Assembly: GCF_002531725.1 (NCBI RefSeq)
Contig: NZ_NWSQ01000016.1
Span: forward strand, 124,001 to 188,000
Origin: Rhizobium sp. L43
Lineage (GTDB): Bacteria; Pseudomonadota; Alphaproteobacteria; Rhizobiales; Rhizobiaceae
Direction: 5' to 3'
DNA length: 64,000 nt
Part shown: one piece after another, positions 56,730 through 64,000 of the stretch
Position numbering within the stretch: position 1 is the first letter of the stretch
Layout of the letters: every line of letters starts with the position of its first letter
Notes under the pieces: model-generated
Seen by the model: only the letters and a program-made list of their open reading frames with translations
Database searches by the model: none
Told to the model about the DNA's origin: nothing
Program-made: the position numbers and the translations under genes

Positions 56730-56918
56730 ATAAACCGATTTTTCGCATTTATCGCGACCGGCCTGATCAGCCTTGCCACGATCACTTCGGCCTGCGCCTC
56801 GTCCGGAAGTCTCGATCAGACTTCATCGATCGGCGGCTACTATCATGAGGGTCGTCCACTGAACCCGGCCTGCGCGGACGGGTTTAGACCCAGCGACGGG
56901 CGGTCCTGCAGTTATTAG
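56730..56918 (+). pseudogene. Micro-lipoprotein copy with ATA in place of ATG
   Basis: This 62-codon frame matches the protein at 53902 along its whole length: NRFFAFIATGLISLATITS, SAC lipobox-like site, DQTSSIGGYYHEG, and the identical end ADGFRPSDGRSCSY. The ribosome site GAGGGAGAAGCTCAG is also conserved. The codon at the ATG position is ATA (56730-56732). The frame has no stop or frameshift, so either the loss is recent or ATA serves as a weak start. Confidence 0.75.
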
Positions 56919-57054
56919 CGGGCGCGATACTTGCCATGATCACTTTGGCGCATATGTTCTCTACCATATAGTTTTGCGAGTGTGTCTTTAGCGTTACAGC
57001 TATTTGTTGAGTTGGGCCGTATCTAATATGTTGCAAGACATGGGGTAAACGAAG

Positions 57055-57681
57055 ATGAAGCTAACGATCGCCACCATTTTTCTAGCACTTGTCGCAACGA
57101 GCGCGTTTGCAGCGGATGCCTTGCAGGACGTCCCGGCCGCACCTGTTGCGGCTGCGCCAGCTTTCAGCTGGTCAGGCCCGTATCTTGGTATCGATGGCGG
57201 CGCCAGTTGGCTGAACGGTGACTTCAGCGTCGGCGGCGCCAGCGATTCTCAGGATTTCAACGGCGGCGTCTTCGGTGGATTTGCGGGTTACAATTTCCAG
57301 TTCGACAACAACATCGTTGTCGGTATCGAGGGCAATCTCGAATACAATTGGAACGAAGAGGAAGCGCTGGGGGCGGACGTTGGGACCGATTGGGCCGGCG
57401 CTGTTCGTGGTCGTGTCGGCTACGCCTTTGACAGAGCGCTGCTTTATGGCGCAGCTGGATGGACCGCCACGCGTGGATACGTGGACCTGCCGGGATTCGA
57501 CAAGGAAACGGAGACCTTCAACGGTTACACTGTCGGCGCTGGCGTCGACTTTGCCATCACCAACAACATCTTCGCGCGTGGAGAGTACCGATATAACGAC
57601 TTCGGCGAGAAAGACATTCTCGGCGTTGATGTCGACCTCGACCAGCACGAACTCAAGTTCGGAATCGGCGTGAAGTTCTAA
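57055..57681 (+). CDS. Outer-membrane beta-barrel protein (Omp25/Omp31 type)
   Basis: A 208-residue porin-like protein with a signal peptide (LTIATIFLALVATSAFAADA, cleavage near residue 20) and an eight-strand barrel pattern: SWSGPYLGIDGGASW, GVFGGFAGYNFQFDNNIVVGIEG (in part), YAFDRALLYGAAGWT, and the C-terminal HELKFGIGVKF ending in aromatic Phe as required for BAM recognition. Such proteins are abundant small barrels of Rhizobiales outer membranes. A terminator follows. Confidence 0.88.
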   Translation: MKLTIATIFLALVATSAFAADALQDVPAAPVAAAPAFSWSGPYLGIDGGASWLNGDFSVGGASDSQDFNGGVFGGFAGYNFQFDNNIVVGIEGNLEYNWNEEEALGADVGTDWAGAVRGRVGYAFDRALLYGAAGWTATRGYVDLPGFDKETETFNGYTVGAGVDFAITNNIFARGEYRYNDFGEKDILGVDVDLDQHELKFGIGVKF

Positions 57682-57707
57682 AAACTGTCCGTCGATCAGC
57701 AGTAGAA

Positions 57708-57731
57708 AAGCCCCACAAAAAAGCGGGGCTT
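57708..57731 (+). terminator. Terminator of the outer-membrane barrel gene
   Basis: AAGCCCC and GGGGCTT pair around ACAAAAAAGC, then TATTCTG. It lies 27 bases past the stop. Confidence 0.7.
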
Positions 57732-57844
57732 ATTCTGCGTTTCATGGCAACGACGTCATTTGATGCAGCTCGCTGCGGTGGATGCCAAACTGAATTCAAC
57801 TCTCGCGCGCCGAGCGAACGGCACCTGATGCGGAGGAAGGTGAT

Positions 57845-57883
57845 AAAGCATCGCGGGCCTTGGAAAGAGGCCCGCGATGCTTT
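57845..57883 (-). terminator. Terminator of the DUF1236 gene
   Basis: AAAGCATCGCGGGCC and GGCCCGCGATGCTTT form a perfect 15-pair stem with a nine-base loop, just past the minus-strand stop. Confidence 0.8.
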
Positions 57884-57887
57884 CAAG

Positions 57888-58175
57888 TTATTGGATGACC
57901 TCAATCACCGCGCGGGTCTTCGGATTGACGAGCACGCGCTTTTTGTTGACGACCACATAACCGTAATCAGGTTGATCGGGGATTGTGTGGATCTCGACCG
58001 TGTCAGGAAGCGGCGTACCGACTACGACGTCACCTTCAAAGGTGACGGATGGCGTTTCCTGTTTTTGGACATAGGTCTTGACCTCGCCAGGGACGACGAC
58101 CGTCGTCGTCTGCGCGACCGCCGCTCCTCCGAGTGACAGAAAAACCGATACCGCAGAGATGACCAGTGCTTTCAT
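57888..58175 (-). CDS. DUF1236-type exported protein
   Basis: A 95-residue protein with a signal peptide (MKALVISAVSVFLSLGGAAV, cleavage after VAQ) and a mature domain of the DUF1236 type: VEIHTIPDQPDYGYVVVNKK then RVLVNPKTRAVIEVIQ. ATG 58173-58175 follows CTGGGAGGATAAC. Function unknown; rhizobial genomes carry many copies. Confidence 0.8.
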   Translation of the reverse strand: MKALVISAVSVFLSLGGAAVAQTTTVVVPGEVKTYVQKQETPSVTFEGDVVVGTPLPDTVEIHTIPDQPDYGYVVVNKKRVLVNPKTRAVIEVIQ

Positions 58176-58362
58176 GTTATCCTCCCAGGATCTTGAGTGT
58201 CCCGGTGAACGCCTCCGATAAGATATAGTTCCTCCGCTACACGGAATGCCTGTGGGCATGTTTAAATAGTCACATCCACTTTCCGGGTCAGATTGACGCA
58301 TTCTGGAGGCGCAGGTTTTCGCCATCCCTCTTGGTACGTCCGAGCTCGCGGAATAACGCTCG

Positions 58363-58635
58363 CTACTGCGTCGGGAAGCGGCTCAGCATCCGGTCGTGGA
58401 CATTCTCCTCGCCGACGATCATCGCCGCAAGCGAGATGGCTTTGTCGCGGTCTGCGGCTTTCGTGATATAGCCTTCGAGCAGGACGACAGGGCCGAGCAT
58501 CCGGATCTCGATGGCGCTGCTGTCGATGTCCGGATTTGCGGACAGGGCTGCCTCGATGGTTGCGATCGTCGATGCTGAACTGTGGCCTTGCGAGCAGCGC
58601 TCTTCGTGATTGTAGTTGTCGGGGCCGAACTTCAT
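58363..58635 (-). CDS. BON-domain protein
   Basis: A 90-residue protein that consists of one BON domain (ATIEAALSANPDIDSSAIEI, GPVVLLEGYITKAADRDKAI, then AMIVGEENVHDRML). No signal peptide is seen, unlike OsmY-type periplasmic proteins, so it may be cytosolic. ATG 58633-58635 follows AGGAGGAGACT. It precedes the DUF1236 gene on the same strand by 190 bases. Confidence 0.82.
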   Translation of the reverse strand: MKFGPDNYNHEERCSQGHSSASTIATIEAALSANPDIDSSAIEIRMLGPVVLLEGYITKAADRDKAISLAAMIVGEENVHDRMLSRFPTQ

Positions 58636-58931
58636 AGTCTCCTCCTGATCCGCCCTCCACGGATCTTCAACATGCCTCAAGGCTAATATGAGCAGCAGGG
58701 CCTGGAGTTGCCAGTCCGACTTAAGTCCGCCTTTCTCTCGGTATCATCCGCTTTAGATGCCTCCCCAGCCCTGTTGAAGGGCACCAGATTGTCGATCCAT
58801 AGGGGGAATGAATAGCAATGCAAACGGTCGGAATAGTGGACAGGCACACAAGTGAAGACTTCGCGCCGCTGGGCCGTTCATCGAAGGTTAATGCCTGTTA
58901 ACCCAGACTCACAGCCTGAAAGGATGCGCCG

Positions 58932-59243
58932 ATGAAGATGCTTTTTTCGTCACTCGCAGCCATAGTGTTGGCTGCATCTTTCGCTCTGCCGCTGAACGCC
59001 ACACCGATCGTGGTGCCGAACGCAGTACATGTGCACACCGGCGACGTCGAGCAGGTCAAACACCGGAAACATCATAAATGGCACGCGAATCGCCACTGGG
59101 AACGGCGGCACGCCTACCGCGACTGCAGGTATTACGGCTCGTGCTACCGTCAGCGGTATTACGGCCATCGCGACTATTACGGCTACCGCGACGATTACCC
59201 CTATCGTCGTCGGTCAGGTGTGACCGTGTACTTTGATTTTTAG
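58932..59243 (+). CDS. Small exported protein rich in His, Arg and Tyr
   Basis: A 103-residue protein with a signal peptide (FSSLAAIVLAASFALPLNAT). The mature part has HRKHHKWHANRHWERRHAYR and a YYGHRDYYGYRDDYPYRRR repeat-like tract. Such proteins occur widely in Rhizobiales with no known role; metal or heme binding through His/Tyr is a guess. AAAGGATGCGCCG gives the ribosome site. Confidence 0.7.
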   Translation: MKMLFSSLAAIVLAASFALPLNATPIVVPNAVHVHTGDVEQVKHRKHHKWHANRHWERRHAYRDCRYYGSCYRQRYYGHRDYYGYRDDYPYRRRSGVTVYFDF

Positions 59244-59339
59244 TCGGTATTGCCGCGGACACCAACCTTGGCGCCCCACTAGCGCGCCGTCGGCATCACC
59301 GGCCGGCGGCTTTTCCGCCCTTTGCCGTTGTAGTAAAGA

Positions 59340-59630
59340 GTGCAGATGAACAGCACCTCCATCCATCTCCGAAAGAAACGCGCGCGCCATCGGGGCGCAC
59401 CGGCTTCGTTCGGGAACGAAGGTGACTATGGGAAAGCGCTTTTTGCGCGCGACCAGTTCGAGGCTATGGCGGCTCGCCTGCGCCAGCTAAAAGGCCGCTT
59501 CATCCTGTCGATAAACGATGTGCCTGAGATCCGCAGGCTGTTCGATGGGTGTCTAGTTCACCCTGTCGAATTGACCTATTCGATCGGTGGGGGAAAGGGT
59601 ACGAATGCGAATGAGTTGATCGAGGGCTAA
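59340..59630 (+). pseudogene. C-terminal fragment of a D12-class DNA adenine methyltransferase
   Basis: About 96 codons. From GNEGDYGKALFARDQFEAMA through LKGRFILSINDVPEIRRLFD to VELTYSIGGGKGTNANELIE the frame matches the C-terminal third of phage-type Dam methylases. The SAM-binding N-terminal part is missing, and the DPPY catalytic motif that should stand before FGNEGDYG is not there (APAS instead). It is a decayed remnant, most likely of a prophage or mobile element. Confidence 0.72.
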
Positions 59631-59697
59631 AGGAAGATTGATAGTGCGGATGTTCTGGATGGCCTTGGCCGCGCGCCATTCGCAAGGGTTCCAATGA

Positions 59698-60549
59698 ATG
59701 GCTGCGCACCATTTTGTCCCTCGATTACTCTTGCAACAATTCTCGCACGATGGGGTCCATCTTAACTTGATGGAAAAAGACACTCGTCGCATCTTTGGGG
59801 GCACCGTAGCAAGGTCCTTTTCGCTACGTGACTTCCACCGAATCGTGCCGGACGGATTGCCTCAATTCGGCGATCTTCCAGAAGAGCAGGTTGTGCCTGA
59901 TGTGGAACAGGTGCTCGATAGATTCTTTGAAACACCCGCTGGAGATATCATCAAGAATGTCGTTCAGAGTGAACGCCTGGATCTGCAGCCCGAGCAACGG
60001 TTCGAACTCGTGAAATTCGTTGTCTTGCAGTGGTATCGAACGCCTTCGAGGTTTCTAAAGCAGCAGGAGCACCTGCGCAGGCTCATTCCGACATTGCCTC
60101 ACCCCACAAACAAGATGCGTCCGCTCGGAAAGGCAGCTGATGGCGAAGACTCTTTGAGGGATATGAGGTTGGTCGCGATGCCAATTGAAGTCGTCAACCT
60201 GGCCGCAGTCCTGCAGCGCGCCGATCTTTATCTCTACAAGCTGCATGAAAGCGAGTTCTTATTGGGGGATGATCCGGTTTCCGTGGTCAATAAAAGAAGT
60301 CGACCTGCTTCGAACGTAGTAGCGCCTTTCTCCATCACTTGGCATGGGTCCGAAGTCTTTCTGCCAATATCGCCTCAGTTGGGTATCTATCTTGCAACGG
60401 GGATGGACGCGAAAAGGGGCGATATCGGCAGAACAATAAGCGAGCCAATTATCTTGGGTGCTTGTGATCGAGCGCCATTAAATCAGCTTCAATTCAGGAA
60501 CGCATCACTATACGTGGCGTCCAAAAGCGGGGAGTTTCCCGACATCTAG
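59698..60549 (+). CDS. DUF4238-domain protein
   Basis: A 283-residue protein beginning AAHHFVPRLLLQQFSHDG, the diagnostic HHFVPR opening of DUF4238 proteins, with LVKFVVLQWYRTPSRFL and a LLGDDPVSVVNKRSRP segment. Members are often found in accessory or defence-like contexts; biochemical function is unknown. Codons are less GC-rich than in the surrounding core genes, and the gene lies between a methylase remnant and a tRNA, which suggests horizontal acquisition. Confidence 0.8.
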   Translation: MAAHHFVPRLLLQQFSHDGVHLNLMEKDTRRIFGGTVARSFSLRDFHRIVPDGLPQFGDLPEEQVVPDVEQVLDRFFETPAGDIIKNVVQSERLDLQPEQRFELVKFVVLQWYRTPSRFLKQQEHLRRLIPTLPHPTNKMRPLGKAADGEDSLRDMRLVAMPIEVVNLAAVLQRADLYLYKLHESEFLLGDDPVSVVNKRSRPASNVVAPFSITWHGSEVFLPISPQLGIYLATGMDAKRGDIGRTISEPIILGACDRAPLNQLQFRNASLYVASKSGEFPDI

Positions 60550-60685
60550 CAATTATAAGATCTGTCACCTCCATCGAGCCACAGGTCTCAAAACATCCTT
60601 TGAGGGCACTTCAAAGGTTTCTCAAAATTCCGGAACCTAGTGTCAAAATTCCGGAATTTCGCGTCCGGCTACAGCCTGGAAAAAG

Positions 60686-60761
60686 TGGTGGGCCCGGAGG
60701 GACTCGAACCCCCAACCAAGCGGTTATGAGCCGCCGGCTCTAACCATTGAGCTACAGGCCC
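60686..60761 (-). tRNA. tRNA with anticodon CAT, probably tRNA-Ile2
   Basis: A complete cloverleaf on the minus strand: acceptor GGGCCTG / CGGGCCC with encoded CCA, D arm GCTCAATGGTTAGAGC, anticodon stem and loop CGGCTCATAACCG with anticodon CAT, and T arm GGGGGTTCGAGTCCCTC. Overall it resembles the isoleucine tRNA whose CAT is modified to lysidine-AT rather than elongator or initiator tRNA-Met. The identity depends on TilS recognition and is inferred. Confidence 0.9.
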
Positions 60762-60982
60762 TCGGCGCCGGATGTCCAGCGCCTTGGTGCCGGAGGCCGG
60801 CACCGTGATGCCGGGGCAATGGTTCCCGCAGCATCGGTTCGCTCTAACGCAAATTGCAGAGAGCCACAAGCGGAGAGCGCAAGCATCTGTGGACGATGCA
60901 TATTTCATCGATGCCGGCACTGGAACCTTGCCGCGCGGGCGACAATTAGTGAGATCGTGTTCGATGAAGAAGGCGATTGCTG

Positions 60983-61351
60983 ATGGTGGCTTTGAACAGT
61001 GCCGTGGTGCTCATCGTGGAGGACGAACCGGTGATCCGGTTCAATGTCCTCGATGTGCTGGAGGATGTCGGCCATGTGGCGCTGGAGGCGGCGAATGCCG
61101 ATGAGGCGCTGGTGGTGCTGAAGGGCCGGCAGGATGTCGATATCCTGTTCACCGACGTCAACATGGCCGGTTCGATGGACGGTCTCCAGCTTGCCAAGCG
61201 GGTGCGAGCGATGCGGCCGAACATCGGCATCATCATCACATCTGGCATGGTGCGGCTCGACCCGATGGCGCTGCCCGCCAATGCCGCCTTCCTGCCGAAG
61301 CCCTATATGCACGACGCACTGATCTCGACGATCGATTCTCTGATGACGTGA
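60983..61351 (+). CDS. Stand-alone response regulator receiver protein
   Basis: A 122-residue single receiver domain. The acidic pocket is VEDEPV, the phospho-acceptor Asp is in ILFTDVNMAGSMDG, a Thr-like switch is in IIITSGM, and the conserved Lys is in FLPKPY. There is no output domain, so it may act by protein contact or in a phosphorelay (CheY- or Sma0114-like). No kinase gene is adjacent. ATG 60983 is preferred over TTG 60977. Confidence 0.85.
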   Translation: MVALNSAVVLIVEDEPVIRFNVLDVLEDVGHVALEAANADEALVVLKGRQDVDILFTDVNMAGSMDGLQLAKRVRAMRPNIGIIITSGMVRLDPMALPANAAFLPKPYMHDALISTIDSLMT

Positions 61352-61471
61352 CGGGATTGGCTGATGAGATGACAGGCGCGCGCAGCCGCAAAACGGGGAC
61401 TGGTTTTGCGGCTGCGCGCGAGGCGCCGGGAGACATGCTCGTCTTCGGGTGCAGCGGAGGGGGTCGCGCCC

Positions 61472-61663
61472 TCAGCCGAAGCTGCTCTTCAGCGCCTCGT
61501 TCTCGTGGTGAGCCTTCTTTTCGTAGATCGTGAACAGCGCCATCGAGAGGAGATAGGAGAGGAAGGGATCGCCTATCTGGGTGGCGATGTCGCGGGATGC
61601 GAGAACATGGCGCTCCAGCATGCCGATGTCTTTCTGTGTCGCGGTTTCAACGATGCGTTTCAT
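61472..61663 (-). CDS. cinS: Small quorum-sensing regulator CinS
   Basis: A 63-residue protein encoded directly after cinI; its ATG overlaps the cinI stop (ATGA at 61660-61663), so translation is coupled. It begins MKRIVETATQKDIGMLERHV and ends in a charged helix. Position, size and coupling fit CinS of R. leguminosarum, which antagonises the repressor PraR and links the cin system to rai and rhi quorum sensing. Confidence 0.85.
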   Translation of the reverse strand: MKRIVETATQKDIGMLERHVLASRDIATQIGDPFLSYLLSMALFTIYEKKAHHENEALKSSFG

Positions 61664-62325
61664 GCTGCCATCTCCAGGAATTGCGTCACGACCGAGCGGG
61701 CCGGCACGTGTCTGATATAAAGGGGTAGGGTCAGGCCGAGGGCGGCGCGCATCTTGCGCAGCACGCGGTCCGACACTTCGAAGGCGCCGCAGCAGACGGG
61801 ATACTTGCCGTAGCCGTCTGCGCGGCCGAGTTCTTCCACTTCGGCGCCCGCACGTTTGTAGACGCGCTTGAGATAGGGCTCGTAGTTGGAAATCATCGTA
61901 TGGATGCCGTGGTCGAGCGCGCATTCGCAAAGCGCAAGCAGCATCATCGAGAAGGCGCGGCCGGCATCGATATTGGGGAAATCACTGGCGATCGCCTCCT
62001 CGTCGATGCACATGCGGGTGCCTTCCCAGATGCCCGGGGCGATGAGATCGGCGGCATCGGGGAATGTCTCGCGGAAGACATCGTAGAGAAGGGTCGGGCC
62101 GGTCGTCGGCATCAGGCGCATGCCGCCGTAAAGGCGGGTGCGGCTGTCGTTGCACCAGACGAGATAGGCGGGAGCCAGCGAATCGTAGCTGTCGCGTTCG
62201 TAGGGGCCGACGACGGGAACGTCCCAGCCGAGCGTCTCGGCGAAAACCTTCTTGCGCAGGCGAAACATCTGATCGAGTACGGCAGCGTATTTCTGATACT
62301 CATGTGCCTGAATGATAACGAACAT
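61660..62325 (-). CDS. cinI: N-acyl-homoserine lactone synthase CinI
   Basis: A 221-residue LuxI-type synthase. Conserved residues are visible in FRLRKKVFAETLGWDVP, the Asp-Tyr region DSYDSLAPAYLVW, GGMRLMPTTGPTLL, and the acyl-binding WEGTRMCIDEEAIASD. CinI of R. leguminosarum makes 3-hydroxy-C14:1-homoserine lactone. ATG 62323-62325 follows GGAGGGCAAA. It is transcribed with cinS and lies 211 bases after cinR. Confidence 0.95.
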   Translation of the reverse strand: MFVIIQAHEYQKYAAVLDQMFRLRKKVFAETLGWDVPVVGPYERDSYDSLAPAYLVWCNDSRTRLYGGMRLMPTTGPTLLYDVFRETFPDAADLIAPGIWEGTRMCIDEEAIASDFPNIDAGRAFSMMLLALCECALDHGIHTMISNYEPYLKRVYKRAGAEVEELGRADGYGKYPVCCGAFEVSDRVLRKMRAALGLTLPLYIRHVPARSVVTQFLEMAA

Positions 62326-62402
62326 TTTGCCCTCCAGCGTTTGCAAGTCCGTGGAAAGCAGAATGGTTCAGACGGGCCGGATCGGAAATTCCCTCAGATA
62401 GG

Positions 62403-62419
62403 CCCCCCCAGATGAGGGG
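62403..62419 (-). promoter_or_regulatory. Candidate CinR binding site upstream of cinI
   Basis: CCCC-AGATGA-GGGG (within 62403-62419) is an inverted repeat 78-94 bases before the cinI start, in the only gap between cinR and cinI. It is the sole symmetrical site seen there. It differs from the classical lux box, so the assignment rests on position. Confidence 0.4.
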
Positions 62420-62536
62420 ATTAGCCCAAAAGTATGATGAATCGGATCAGGTGCAGCCGGGGCGCGGCAAGGACCCCGACGCGCCGGCTTTGTGAATCGG
62501 GGCATCGTGCTTTCCGAAACTGACTTGATTTTCGGG

Positions 62537-63262
62537 CTAGGGATTGATGATGCGCAATTGCACGGCCCGCGAGGCGGCGGCCGAGATCGTGGCGCAGCCG
62601 AGCTTGAAGCGGGCGGTCTTCAGATAATCGCGCGTGGTATGCTCGGATATGCCCAATATGACCGAGATATCCTTGTAATCCTTGCCGAGCGCCGTCCAGT
62701 GCAGGCACTCGATTTCGCGCGGCGACAATGCCGGCACCGGATCGTTCTCGCCGTGCAGCTCATAGACGGCCTTGCGGTGGATCAGATGGGCGATCTCGAT
62801 CCATTCGTTGCGGCAGCGGCGCACCAGTTCGGCCCATTCGTCGGCCGGTATGCGGGCATTCACCGATAGCAGCGCGCGGCGCTGCGCCTTGTCGGCGACG
62901 GGAATGGAGTAGCCGTTGCCGCCGATGCCGTGCTTCTGGGCGTCGACCAGCATGGCATAGGCCTCCGGCGTCGGCTCGACCTCGCTCCAGTCGAAGGGCA
63001 GCTGGCGTTCGAAGCCCTGCTTGACGATCGGATCGACCTTCACATAGCTGTTCAGGAGATAGCGGGAGACCCAGGCATCCGGATAGGTGGTGCGCACGAA
63101 GGGCGAATCGATCTTGGCCGCGATCGTCTGGGCGAGATGGTAGGTGACGAAATCGAGGCCATATTCTGCCTGGAGAATGCGGATGGCGGCATCCACATTG
63201 ACCGCGGCCTTGATCTGTTCGAATGCGGGTTCGAACTTTTCGCTATAGGTATTCTCGATCAT
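62537..63262 (-). CDS. cinR: LuxR-family regulator CinR
   Basis: A 241-residue quorum-sensing regulator with an N-terminal autoinducer-binding domain ([38 protein letters not shown], including Trp, Tyr and Asp ligand positions) and a C-terminal GerE helix-turn-helix ([20 protein letters not shown], then [20 protein letters not shown]). It activates cinI. ATG 63260-63262 is used; GTG two codons upstream is also possible. Confidence 0.93.
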   Translation of the reverse strand: MIENTYSEKFEPAFEQIKAAVNVDAAIRILQAEYGLDFVTYHLAQTIAAKIDSPFVRTTYPDAWVSRYLLNSYVKVDPIVKQGFERQLPFDWSEVEPTPEAYAMLVDAQKHGIGGNGYSIPVADKAQRRALLSVNARIPADEWAELVRRCRNEWIEIAHLIHRKAVYELHGENDPVPALSPREIECLHWTALGKDYKDISVILGISEHTTRDYLKTARFKLGCATISAAASRAVQLRIINP

Positions 63263-63386
63263 TTCCACTGCCCCAATTCCCTCAATCCTACCGTGAGGAC
63301 CGTCTTAAATACAAGGCACCCCCACATATGCGGGGAATGACAATCCGGGCTCCGTCTGCTAGCGCCTTTCCACGAGGAGACCTCAT

Positions 63387-63581
63387 ATGGACAGCAAGAG
63401 ACCATTCGAGATTGCCGAATGCCAACAGGCCGCCAAGGGCCTGAGATCCAGCTGGCAGGACATGGCGGGCTCCGAAGCGCTGATCCGCGCCCTCGTTGCC
63501 GAGCGCAACGGCGACACCCCGCTGGCGCTGTTCTGGACCGAGGTCCACCGGGCGCTTTGCAAGGAACACAACGTCTTCTGA
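63387..63581 (+). CDS. Small hypothetical protein divergent from cinR
   Basis: A 64-residue protein beginning MDSKRPFEIAECQQAAKGLR, helical and with one Cys early and one late (ALCKEHNVF). CGAGGAGACCTCAT is a strong ribosome site. It shares a 124-base divergent control region with cinR. No family recognised; regulation by or of the cin system is possible. Confidence 0.65.
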   Translation: MDSKRPFEIAECQQAAKGLRSSWQDMAGSEALIRALVAERNGDTPLALFWTEVHRALCKEHNVF

Positions 63582-64000
63582 CATGGCCCGCCCCGGCGGA
63601 TTTCAGGCTTTTCCCCGATATAAACAGGATCGTCCGGGCATCGGAATCGACGCCGCGGCGCCCCTGGCGGCGCGTGAATCAGTGCTTCGCGAACGAGCAC
63701 GTTTTCAGTCTCATCCGTTTCCGATTTTGCAAAGAGAGTGTCGAGCGGCAATGTCGCGGGCGGGTGGAGGCAAAGCACTTATCCCATGGATTTATGCAGA
63801 TATGCTTGATGAAGAGTTTCCAGCGGGAGCAGGGAGGTTGGCGGAAACGGTTATACTGTGCCATTGCTGCCAGGCGGCAGCGCCCATCACCCGCTAGTCG
63901 TGGTGCCTGCCGCTTGGGATGACGGAAGAGGAGGGAATCGAGACGCTGCCCCAAATCTCTTCTCCCCTCGGGGCTATGGCATTCACACATTTAAAATTGC
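63582..64000. other. Gene-free right end of the window
   Basis: No frame here has a convincing start and composition. A fragment related to the 1303-1374 repeat (GGATGACGGAAGAGG) lies at 63918-63932, and TCTTCTCCCCTCGGGG near 63958 resembles the edge of a mosaic repeat running out of the window. Confidence 0.45.

Noticed and set aside
56557-56748. 63-codon minus-strand frame
   Set aside because: Overlaps the better-supported micro-lipoprotein copy and has no ribosome site or family resemblance.
57744-58136. 130-codon plus-strand frame
   Set aside because: Antisense to the DUF1236 gene and includes its terminator hairpin.
60772-61104. Frame starting beside the tRNA and overlapping the receiver gene
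   Set aside because: No ribosome site, and the second half is out of frame with the well-supported response regulator.

Overview
The window is chromosomal DNA from a Rhizobium of the R. leguminosarum / R. etli group. The assignment rests on gene content: the C4-dicarboxylate system dctA-dctB-dctD with a sigma-54 promoter, the core-LPS glycosyltransferase lpcC beside greA, the quorum-sensing set cinR-cinI-cinS, the order arsR / tandem AbcR-type sRNAs / lsrB / trxB / lrp, alphaproteobacterial forms of CarB and RpoD, and GC-rich intergenic mosaic repeats.

Layout. 1-4.1 kb: end of an SDR epimerase, an aminoglycoside-kinase pseudogene with one internal stop, and an ArsR-controlled cluster (ArsR, MFS exporter, Old Yellow Enzyme). 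4.1-7.2 kb: two tandem AbcR-like sRNA genes, each with its own promoter and upstream palindromes, then lsrB, trxB and divergent lrp. 7.2-13.6 kb: dctD-dctB divergent from dctA, then lpcC and greA, with a terminator-like hairpin in the greA leader. 13.9-16.6 kb: a two-gene DNA-repair operon (radical SAM protein plus UdgX) behind a LexA-type box that covers its promoter. 16.7-28.1 kb: carB and carA separated by a metallopeptidase, aldo/keto reductase, Tet-type MFS, MATE exporter and a small monooxygenase, then yqeY. 28.2-39.1 kb: an unknown winged-helix-like protein, dnaG-recQ, kbl-tdh-GFA protein, and rpoD. 39.3-53.5 kb: mostly small accessory or envelope genes (DUF930 pair, kinase, AraC/EamA pair, DUF427, DUF6894 pair, Crp/Fnr, MFS, DUF922, DUF1428, YjbQ, paired small exported proteins, SIMPL, GNAT, lipoprotein). 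53.5-60.7 kb: a looser region with less GC-rich stretches, duplicated micro-lipoproteins (one lacking a start codon), a trypsin-PAN protein, an outer-membrane barrel, small exported proteins, a truncated DNA adenine methylase and a DUF4238 gene, ending at a CAT-anticodon tRNA. 60.9-64 kb: a stand-alone receiver protein and cinS-cinI-cinR.

How the parts work together. LsrB is the probable activator of the AbcR sRNAs beside it, which in relatives repress ABC-transporter mRNAs. DctB/DctD sense dicarboxylates and drive dctA through sigma-54. CinR activates cinI, and the translationally coupled cinS passes the signal on. The radical SAM/UdgX operon looks like a damage-induced repair unit.

The least-described material is the SOS-box/near-leaderless arrangement before the radical SAM-UdgX operon, the putative greA leader attenuator, the paired small exported proteins near 50 kb, the duplicated micro-lipoprotein with an ATA in place of ATG, and the 53.5-60.7 kb region next to the tRNA. 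I found no CRISPR array, no intact insertion sequence and no rRNA gene. Functional statements come from motif recognition by eye; no database search was run.
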